From the NCBI GenBank assembly GCA_964443365.1, contig CAYUCM010000023.1, positions 1 to 10,860 on the forward strand: a stretch of 10,860 bases of DNA. The letters are read 5' to 3'. Both the position numbers and the translations under genes were made by a program. Below the pieces are notes generated by a model. The model saw nothing but the letters and a program-made list of their open reading frames with translations. It ran no database searches and was not told where the DNA came from. The stretch's first letter is position 1. Each line of letters begins with the position of its first letter. Positions 1-4,871 of this stretch are shown piece by piece. This DNA comes from CAIJKW01 sp964443365. Lineage in GTDB: Bacteria > Patescibacteriota > Minisyncoccia > Phycocordibacterales > CAIZLB01.

Positions 1-432
1 CAAATTGATTTGGCTATCGCTTTAAATAAGCCTTTAATGATTCACGCAAGAGACAGCTACAGAGAAATTTTAGAAATTCTTCATGAATATTTAATATTAT
101 CAAATGTAAAATTACGAGGGAATGTACACTTCTTTGCTGGTACTATTGAACAAGCAAAGGCATTCATCGGTTGTGGGTTTACGGTTTCTTTTACGGGGGT
201 TATCACTTTCGCTAAAAATTATGAAGATATTATCAGAGAGTTGCCTATTGAGAGCATTCTTTCTGAGACGGATTGTCCTTTTGTGGCACCCATTCCTTTT
301 AGGGGGCAGAGAGCAGAACCTTGGCATGCAAAGCTTGTGGTGGAAAAAATAGCTGAAATTAAGGGGCTTAATATAGAGGAAGCAGCAGAAATATTAATGA
401 ATAATGCAAAACTGGCCTTTAATATTAAGTAG
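1..432 (+). CDS. tatD: TatD family metal-dependent DNase/hydrolase, C-terminal part (5' end outside window)
   Basis: This is the last 143 codons of a TatD-type hydrolase, a TIM-barrel metalloenzyme family with 3'-5' exonuclease and DNA-repair roles. The reading frame is open from base 1, so the start lies upstream; full-length members have about 255-265 residues, so roughly 110-120 are missing. Visible family motifs, numbered from the first codon here, are the metal-binding His15 in MIHARD, His43 in NVHFFAG, and Asp91 in SETDCPF, followed by the typical APIPFRGQRAEP segment and a C-terminal helix (EEAAEILMNNAKLAF). These correspond to three of the six metal ligands; the N-terminal HxH and Glu are off-window. 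It ends in TAG, the only non-TAA stop here, 80 bases before rpsF on the same strand. The TTG at base 10 is not a start, because conserved barrel sequence runs straight through it. Confidence 0.9.
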   Translation, partial: QIDLAIALNKPLMIHARDSYREILEILHEYLILSNVKLRGNVHFFAGTIEQAKAFIGCGFTVSFTGVITFAKNYEDIIRELPIESILSETDCPFVAPIPFRGQRAEPWHAKLVVEKIAEIKGLNIEEAAEILMNNAKLAFNIK

Positions 433-512
433 ATAATTTGGATTTGTGGGATTTGGGCCTTAATTTATGGGGTATCCTTGCTTGTGTGTCTGTTTTGTGT
501 TAGTCTTCTGTC

Positions 513-1055
513 ATGGCAAAAAAAGTTGAACTTATACAAGAGGATCAACAGCTTGAGAACAGAGTGTATGAACTCGGTTTTCACCTCGTCCCAACCATGG
601 GGGAAGATGAGGTCGCTGTACAATTCTCGCACCTTAAGTCACTTATAGAGAAGCGCGGAGGACAGTTTATCGCAGAAGAAATGCCTAAATTTAAAAACCT
701 CGCGTATCCTATTAGTAAGACAGTTAAGGCACACAAAAGTAGTCATTTATCATCATATTTTGGATGGGTTAAATTTGAAATTAATCCTGAAGAGATAATT
801 CCATTAGAAAAAGAAATTAAGGCGTTTGGCCCAATGCTTCGTTTTCTATTAATAAAGACAGTTAAAGATAATACATTTATCGGAGCTGTTGCAGAAATTA
901 AAGTAGATGCATCAAAAGCAGTTAAGATTGTTGATGAAACAATTGATGACGAGGTTGTAGATGGCATCGCTGAAATTGCAGATGATACAGAAAATGTAGA
1001 AATCGCAGATGAAATTATTAATACTGAAAAGGAGGCTGATATCGCAACTGAATAA
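513..1055 (+). CDS. rpsF: 30S ribosomal protein S6 with acidic C-terminal extension
   Basis: S6 is a small-subunit protein that pairs with S18 on the platform of the 30S subunit. Residues about 17-118 match the S6 fold: NRVYELGFHLVP at the first strand, LIEKRGGQ after the first helix, the conserved NLAYPISK, then FEINPEEIIPLEKEIK and MLRFLLIK. Bacterial S6 is commonly 95-135 residues; this one has 180. The extra residues, about 130-180, are strongly acidic (18 Asp/Glu in 50) and look like a disordered tail. Gene order rpsF-ssb-rpsR is the classic bacterial arrangement and supports the call. The ATG at 513 has no visible Shine-Dalgarno sequence, and I could not see a convincing promoter in the 80 bases after tatD, so read-through from tatD is possible. 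Confidence 0.95.
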   Translation: MAKKVELIQEDQQLENRVYELGFHLVPTMGEDEVAVQFSHLKSLIEKRGGQFIAEEMPKFKNLAYPISKTVKAHKSSHLSSYFGWVKFEINPEEIIPLEKEIKAFGPMLRFLLIKTVKDNTFIGAVAEIKVDASKAVKIVDETIDDEVVDGIAEIADDTENVEIADEIINTEKEADIATE

Positions 1056-1094
1056 GTGAATATATTAATCAAATTAAAGTATTAAAAAATCATT

Positions 1095-1586
1095 ATGTAT
1101 TTAAACAAAGCGTTCATTATAGGAAATCTTACACGTGACCCAGAACTTAAAGCTCTTCCATCAGGAATGAGTGTTGCAAGTTTTGGTGTTGCAACCAATA
1201 GAACTTGGAAGGATGCCAATGGGGCAAGACAAGAGGCTGCGGATTTTCACAACATCGTTGTGTTCGGTCGCCAAGCAGAAACAGTATCTCAATATTTAAA
1301 AAAGGGAAGCAATGTTTGTGTAGAAGGTAGAATGCAAACACGTTCTTGGGATGGTCAAGACGGTAAAAAGCAGTACAGAACAGAAGTTGTTGCGGACAGG
1401 GTGCAGTTTGGTACAAGAGCTTCAGGAGGAGAGGGGATGGGCGCCGGTGCGGGAGCATCTGGATCTAACTCTTTCGCTCAATCTGATTCTTCAAAGAAAT
1501 CAAGTGATACAGAAAACGCTTTAAATCAATTAGACTCAATAGAATATCCAGAAGAAGAAATTAATCCTGAGGATATCCCATTCTAA
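1095..1586 (+). CDS. ssb: Single-stranded DNA-binding protein
   Basis: SSB coats single-stranded DNA during replication, recombination and repair and recruits partner proteins through its C-terminal tip. Residues 1-108 form the OB fold: MYLNKAFIIGNLTRDPELK, then SVASFGVATNRTW, the conserved ADFHNIVVFGRQAE, YLKKGSNVCVEGRMQTRSW and the closing strand YRTEVVADRVQF. A Gly/Ala/Ser-rich linker follows (about 110-145), then an acidic tail ending PEDIPF, the partner-binding tip usually written DDDIPF. At 163 residues it has normal length. It starts 39 bases after rpsF and is followed 48 bases later by rpsR, so the three are presumably one transcript. The leader before the ATG is A/T-rich without a Shine-Dalgarno sequence. 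Confidence 0.97.
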   Translation: MYLNKAFIIGNLTRDPELKALPSGMSVASFGVATNRTWKDANGARQEAADFHNIVVFGRQAETVSQYLKKGSNVCVEGRMQTRSWDGQDGKKQYRTEVVADRVQFGTRASGGEGMGAGAGASGSNSFAQSDSSKKSSDTENALNQLDSIEYPEEEINPEDIPF

Positions 1587-1634
1587 CCATTCTATTTCAG
1601 CTCTAGACAATTATAGAATAATTAAAACAAAATC

Positions 1635-1838
1635 ATGACAAAGCATTGTTATTTCTCACAAAACAATATTAAGCACATAGACTATAAGGATACAGAAATT
1701 CTAAAAAAGTTTCTTAATCCTCATGCTAGACTTCTTTCAAGAAAGAAGACTGGTATAAGTGCAAAGAATCAACGTAAATTGGCGCTCGCTGTTAAGAGAG
1801 CAAGATTTATGGCGCTTCTTCCATTTATTGCGCAATAA
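1635..1838 (+). CDS. rpsR: 30S ribosomal protein S18
   Basis: S18 binds S6 and 16S rRNA on the 30S platform. The 67 residues cover the whole core: CYFSQNNIKHIDYKD, ILKKFLNPHARLLSRKKTG, and the highly conserved KNQRKLALAVKRARFMALLPF at the C-terminus. Only one cysteine (Cys5) is present, so this is not the zinc-binding four-Cys form of S18. It is the last gene of the rpsF-ssb-rpsR cluster, and a hairpin terminator begins 48 bases after its TAA stop. The ATG at 1635 is preceded by an A-rich leader and no Shine-Dalgarno sequence. Confidence 0.96.
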   Translation: MTKHCYFSQNNIKHIDYKDTEILKKFLNPHARLLSRKKTGISAKNQRKLALAVKRARFMALLPFIAQ

Positions 1839-1886
1839 TACTGTAAGTAAATATTAAGGCGTTAGCCCAAATATTTGCACAAAAAG

Positions 1887-1916
1887 AAAAACATCTCGTT
1901 TAAGCGAGGTGTTTTT
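1887..1916 (+). terminator. Rho-independent terminator of the rpsF-ssb-rpsR cluster, probably bidirectional
   Basis: A 12-bp stem (1887-1898 with 1905-1916, one G-T wobble) encloses the 6-base loop TTTAAG. The right arm ends in a T run for the + strand. The left arm starts with an A run, preceded by another at 1881-1885, giving T runs on the - strand too. It lies between rpsR (+) and the convergent toxin gene (-), so it can end both transcripts. Confidence 0.88.
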
Positions 1917-1938
1917 CTATTGAGTCTTCTGTCTGGGT

Positions 1939-2199
1939 TTATTTATATAACTTGCTATGAGATCCAAGATCGACAAAAAGAGCAAATCCATCATTTGTAA
2001 TTTCATATATAGCCCTTATATCACCATTTATATTAATGCTTCTGTAACCAGTATAGACACCTGATAATCCATGGTTGTTTAATTGTTTATCTAGATGATT
2101 TTTGGTAAAAAGATTTAATTGCTCTGATGTTTTATATTGAATTTTTTTAGACATTCTTAAAAAACTCTTTTTAAAGTTTTTAGATAAAAAATATTGCAT
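1939..2199 (-). CDS. YafQ/RelE-family type II toxin (probable mRNA interferase)
   Basis: The 86-residue protein has the size and layout of YafQ-like RelE-superfamily toxins, which cleave mRNA in the ribosome. The C-terminal half carries the family pattern: HGLSGVYTGYRSI, NGDIRAIYEI, and the ending GSHSKLYK. Aligned from memory with E. coli YafQ, His43, Asp60 and His81 correspond to catalytic His50, Asp67 and His87. Positions equivalent to His63, Trp68, Arg83 and Phe91 are Asn56, Ile61, Asp77 and Tyr85, so the chemistry may differ from the model enzyme. It lies 8 bases downstream of the RelB/DinJ-like antitoxin gene on the same strand, the usual antitoxin-first order. The ATG has an A-rich leader with no clear Shine-Dalgarno sequence. 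The N-terminal half is less conserved. Confidence 0.87.
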   Translation of the reverse strand: MQYFLSKNFKKSFLRMSKKIQYKTSEQLNLFTKNHLDKQLNNHGLSGVYTGYRSININGDIRAIYEITNDGFALFVDLGSHSKLYK

Positions 2200-2207
2200 T
2201 TTATTTT

Positions 2208-2495
2208 TTATTTCTTTGAAATTTTCTTTAAATACGCAATCATTTCATCACCACTAAATGGTCCGATGGATAACCCTTTACTGTATTCTTCTTCAGTTTT
2301 TTTAATTATCCTTTGTAAATATGGGGTTGGGTGATTCTTTGATGCAGAAAGTGTAAGTGTCTTTTCTCTGACAAACTGCTTAAGAAATGCGTTAATGGCC
2401 GTACTTAGGGGAATACCAAGTTCCTCAGCTACTTTTTGAGCTGACTTTTTTAATGTTTTTTCCATTTTAATATTTAATATGGTTTTAGTATTCAT
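2208..2495 (-). CDS. RelB/DinJ-family antitoxin
   Basis: This is the antitoxin partner of the downstream YafQ-like toxin; it should neutralise it and, with it, repress the shared promoter. Residues about 4-48 fit the ribbon-helix-helix domain of RelB/DinJ: strand KTILNIKMEK, helix LKKSAQKVAEELG, turn IPLSTAINAF, helix LKQFVREKTLTL. Residues 50-95 are a charged tail that in this family wraps the toxin. The length of 95 residues is normal for DinJ-like proteins. The ATG start lies inside a cluster of TATAC inverted repeats that probably form the operator. The pair sits alone between two hairpin terminators among housekeeping genes, which suggests a horizontally acquired cassette. Confidence 0.88.
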   Translation of the reverse strand: MNTKTILNIKMEKTLKKSAQKVAEELGIPLSTAINAFLKQFVREKTLTLSASKNHPTPYLQRIIKKTEEEYSKGLSIGPFSGDEMIAYLKKISKK

Positions 2496-2531
2496 ATACT
2501 ATAATGTATACTACGGTATATGTGTGGTCAA
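2493..2531 (-). promoter_or_regulatory. Toxin-antitoxin promoter with putative autoregulatory operator
   Basis: On the - strand a -35 box TTGACC (2531-2526) is followed by -10 candidates TATACA (15-bp spacer) or TACATT (17-bp spacer). Downstream of and across the -10 lie GTATATG (2516-2522), the palindrome GTATAC (2506-2511) and CATATAC (2493-2499); the outer two form a perfect 7-bp inverted repeat. Such short repeated palindromes are the usual targets of ribbon-helix-helix antitoxins. Promoter and operator roles are inferred from the sequence. Confidence 0.55.
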
Positions 2532-2556
2532 GTGAATTCGACAATTCAGCTTGACC
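2526..2556. repeat. 13-bp inverted repeat (one bulged base) over the -35 region of the toxin-antitoxin promoter
   Basis: Bases 2526-2538 pair with 2543-2556 around the loop CGAC, leaving only G2549 bulged. There is no T run beside it, so it does not look like a terminator. It contains the -35 box of the toxin-antitoxin promoter. It could be a second operator, a cruciform or a boundary of the cassette. Confidence 0.6.
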
Positions 2557-2598
2557 TGGTGTTAATTATATTAAAACTAATATAAATTTTTTATAAAG

Positions 2599-2624
2599 AA
2601 AAACCAGCCCAAGGGCTAGTTTTT
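2599..2624 (-). terminator. Rho-independent terminator after efp
   Basis: A stem of 12 positions with one mismatch (2599-2610 with 2613-2624; the inner pairs open to make a usable loop) contains the core AGCCC/GGGCT flanked by A and T runs. On the - strand it lies 28 bases past the efp stop and ends in a T-rich tract. The T run on the + strand makes it symmetrical, but no + strand gene ends here. Confidence 0.82.
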
Positions 2625-2651
2625 CCACATATTCTTTTTAAGAATGTTTTT

Positions 2652-3215
2652 TTATTTAACTCTTTCTACGTATTCTCCGGTCTCTGTATTTACTCTAATA
2701 GTTTCTCCTTCAACGATAAACATTGGAACAGTTATTTGAGCTCCGGTTTCTAGTGTTACAAGTTTGTTTCCACTTTTTGATGAATCTCCTCTAAGTGATG
2801 GGGGAGCTTCCTTAACTAATAGTTCTACCTTGATTGGTAAATCTATTCTAAAAATTTGTTCATCAAATACAGATGCTTCAACGATTGTGTTTGGCTTTAG
2901 AAACTTTCCGTTGTTTCCAAGAATGTTTTCACTTATCTTAAAACGAGCCGATGGATTATTTTCTTCACAAAACCACCATTCACCTCTGTTTGAATATAAG
3001 AATTTTATTTTCTTTGAATCAATATCCGCTTGATGCACTTTGTCAGTTGCTCCAAAAGAATGCTCTACAATTCTACCGTTAAGTAAATTTCTAAGTTTGG
3101 TATCATTTACGGGCTTTCTCATTTGTTTTCTGAATATATGAGAGCTTAAAACTTCATATGGTTCATTTTCAAAAACAATATATTTTCTAACTGTAATTTC
3201 ATTATAATCTAACAT
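2652..3215 (-). CDS. efp: Translation elongation factor P
   Basis: EF-P binds the ribosome next to the P-site tRNA and relieves stalling at consecutive prolines. All three domains are visible: N-terminal KOW-like domain (ITVRKYIVFENEPYEVLSSH), middle OB domain (KKIKFLYSNRGEWWFCEENNP, LGNNGKFLKPNT), and the C-terminal signature GNKLVTLETGAQITVPMFI followed by VNTETGEYVERVK. The usual loop PGKG, whose lysine is modified in E. coli, is replaced by KQMR within FRKQMRKPVNDTKLRN, so the residue at the E. coli Lys34 position is Met with Arg beside it. I chose the ATG at 3215 (187 residues) because MLDYNEI aligns with normal EF-P starts; the frame is open to a GTG at 3254. It lies downstream of recA on the same strand, with no modification enzyme (EpmA/B, EarP, YmfI type) in view. 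Confidence 0.94.
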   Translation of the reverse strand: MLDYNEITVRKYIVFENEPYEVLSSHIFRKQMRKPVNDTKLRNLLNGRIVEHSFGATDKVHQADIDSKKIKFLYSNRGEWWFCEENNPSARFKISENILGNNGKFLKPNTIVEASVFDEQIFRIDLPIKVELLVKEAPPSLRGDSSKSGNKLVTLETGAQITVPMFIVEGETIRVNTETGEYVERVK

Positions 3216-3290
3216 AATGTGGCTATTGTAGACCATAAGTGGGGAGATGTCCACCTAGTTTGTTCTTTGGTTTGTCCTGCGGTTCTAAAA

Positions 3291-4430
3291 TTAAAGCTCC
3301 TTTAAATGCTCTCTAATTTTCTTTAGAATTTCATCGCTGATTTTACTGTTTGCTCTCAAGAATTGACGAGTTGCATCATAACCTCTGCCAAGTTTTTCTT
3401 CACCGTATGAATAGCTTGTTCCGCTCTTGTTTATTATTCCAAGCTTTTCACCAAGTGCTATTATTTCTCCTTCTTTGGAAATTCCTTCATTGTACATTAA
3501 ATCAAATTCTGTTTGTCTAAAGGGTGCTGCAACTTTGTTTTTTACAACTTTAACTCTTACACGTCCACCCATGATTTCTTCTCCTTTTTTAATTTGTGCA
3601 ATACGACGAATGTCTAATCTAACTGATGTGTAAAATTTTAATGCCTTTCCGCCTGGTGTTGTTTCTGGATTACCAAACATCACTCCAATTTGCATTCTAA
3701 TTTGATTAATGAAAATTACAATTGTTTTACTTCTTGCCACAATTGCTGTTAGTTTACGCAGAGCTTGTGACATTAGACGGGCTTGTTTACCCATGTGAGA
3801 TGCTCCCATATCGCCCTCAATCTCATCCTTTGGTGTAAGGGCAGCTACAGAGTCAATAACAATAACATCAAGCTTGCCGGACCGTACAAGGCTTTCTACA
3901 ATTTCAAGAGCTTGTTCTCCAGTGTCTGGCTGTGATATTAGAAGTTCATCTATTTTTACCCCCAGTCTTTGTGCGTAGTCAGGATCCATTGCGTGTTCTG
4001 CATCGATAAAAGCACAAACTCCATCTTTCTTTTGAGCTTCTGCAATAACATGCAAAGAAAGAGTTGTCTTACCAGAAGATTCTGGCCCAAATATTTCTAT
4101 AATACGTCCACGGGGAAGACCGCCAACGCCAAGGGCGGCATCAAGTCCAATTGATCCAGTTGGAATAGCGTTAACATCAACTCTTGTTTTTTCACCAAGA
4201 CGCATAATTGAATCTTCTCCAAACTTTGTTTTAATTTGCGCAATAGTATCTTTGATTGAAGAATTTTCTGTACTATTTTTACCACCTTTCTTTTTACTCA
4301 AACTTACACCTGAAGACGCGTCAATAGAATCTTCACTCTCTTCACCGGCTTCAGTTGTTTCATTATCTAGTTCCGCATCTTTTGTTTTTTTGTTTTCTTT
4401 CTTGCTGATTGCTGTTTTTTTCTTTGCCAT
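3291..4430 (-). CDS. recA: Recombinase RecA with charged N-terminal extension
   Basis: RecA forms filaments on single-stranded DNA and drives homologous recombination and repair. Numbering from the ATG at 4430 (379 residues): core start IKDTIAQIKTKFGEDSIMRLGE at 59-80, Walker A GPESSGKT at 115-122, catalytic Glu in FIDAEHA at 141-147, Walker B VIVIDS at 189-194, and DNA-binding loop L2 within INQIRMQIGVMFGNPETTPG at 241-260. The C-terminal domain includes SYGEEKLGRGYDATRQFL. The first about 58 residues are a Lys/Glu/Ser-rich, probably disordered extension absent from E. coli RecA (353 residues), and the acidic C-terminal tail is short or missing. The ATG at 4430 lies 4 bases after the upstream gene's stop; a TTG at 4457 would extend the frame by 9 residues but overlap that gene. 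Probably co-transcribed with the small membrane protein upstream and efp downstream. I saw no SOS box. Confidence 0.96.
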   Translation of the reverse strand: MAKKKTAISKKENKKTKDAELDNETTEAGEESEDSIDASSGVSLSKKKGGKNSTENSSIKDTIAQIKTKFGEDSIMRLGEKTRVDVNAIPTGSIGLDAALGVGGLPRGRIIEIFGPESSGKTTLSLHVIAEAQKKDGVCAFIDAEHAMDPDYAQRLGVKIDELLISQPDTGEQALEIVESLVRSGKLDVIVIDSVAALTPKDEIEGDMGASHMGKQARLMSQALRKLTAIVARSKTIVIFINQIRMQIGVMFGNPETTPGGKALKFYTSVRLDIRRIAQIKKGEEIMGGRVRVKVVKNKVAAPFRQTEFDLMYNEGISKEGEIIALGEKLGIINKSGTSYSYGEEKLGRGYDATRQFLRANSKISDEILKKIREHLKEL

Positions 4431-4434
4431 TTTA

Positions 4435-4806
4435 TTATTGATTATTTGTGTAGACAACCTGAAGCTCTTTTGTTACAGAGGCTCCAAATTTATCTGTTGC
4501 TTCTAATTTAATTATATTATATCCCGGATAGAGTAGAACCTTTTCTTTAAATTGCCCGTCCTCATCTATTGGAATTAATCTGTCATTTAATGTTACGACA
4601 GAAACATTTTTAACCAATCCCGCAACATCAACGGCACCATTATTGGCATTAGTTGTGTTGGGTGTTTGAATGGTTATCTTTGGTCCGCTAATTATCTTAT
4701 TTGATTGAAAAATTGAATATCCAACAATTACGCAAATTGCAAAAGCAATAATTGACCATCTGATGATGAACTTGCCACTTTTTGTTTCTCTGCGTGTTGT
4801 TATCAT
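4435..4806 (-). CDS. Membrane-anchored protein with Ig-like/glucodextranase-type extracellular domain
   Basis: The 123-residue protein has a basic N-terminus (MITTRRETKSGKFIIR), one membrane helix at about 14-33 (FIIRWSIIAFAICVIVGYS), and an outside domain at about 42-120. That domain shows the pattern of small beta-sandwich modules of the glucodextranase B or Ig-like type: ITIQTPN, VDVAGLVKNVSVVTLNDRLIPIDEDGQF, LLYPGYNIIKLEATDKFG. Such modules usually mediate surface or carbohydrate contacts, but no enzyme motif is visible and the specific function is unknown. It lies 65 bases downstream of ftsK and ends 4 bases before recA, so it is almost certainly translated from the recA transcript. The N-terminal anchor topology is an inference from charge and hydrophobicity. 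Confidence 0.75.
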   Translation of the reverse strand: MITTRRETKSGKFIIRWSIIAFAICVIVGYSIFQSNKIISGPKITIQTPNTTNANNGAVDVAGLVKNVSVVTLNDRLIPIDEDGQFKEKVLLYPGYNIIKLEATDKFGASVTKELQVVYTNNQ

Positions 4807-4837
4807 ATTATTATCGAGATTAAATTTCTATAAAGAT

Positions 4838-4867
4838 TTTATAAAGTTTTGATGAATTTTTTATCAA
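4838..4867 (-). promoter_or_regulatory. Putative promoter for the small membrane protein-recA-efp operon
   Basis: On the - strand TTGATA (4867-4862) and TATAAA (4843-4838) are separated by 18 bases; each matches the sigma-70 consensus in 5 of 6 positions. Transcription would begin near 4831, about 25 bases before the ATG at 4806. It lies in the 65-base gap after ftsK, where I see no clear terminator, so recA may be read both from here and from ftsK. Confidence 0.6.
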
Positions 4868-4871
4868 TTAA

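Noticed and set aside
433..512. Possible S6:S18 autoregulatory leader RNA before rpsF
   Set aside because: The known motif needs a hairpin with a conserved CCG-type bulge; no CCG and no suitable stem is present in these 80 bases.
502..1933. Identical 11-mer AGTCTTCTGTC at 502-512 and 1923-1933, flanking the ribosomal cluster
   Set aside because: Several 11-base repeats are expected by chance in about 10 kb, and the copies share no flanking context.
2631..2653. Small hairpin ATTCTT/AAGAAT followed by a T run on the + strand
   Set aside because: Only six weak A-T-rich pairs, and no + strand gene ends here; the efp terminator at 2599-2624 is much better.
3216..3254. Longer EF-P start at the GTG at 3254
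   Set aside because: The added residues (MDISPLMVYNSHI) have no counterpart in EF-P, while the ATG at 3215 aligns with the normal N-terminus; it cannot be ruled out without proteomics.
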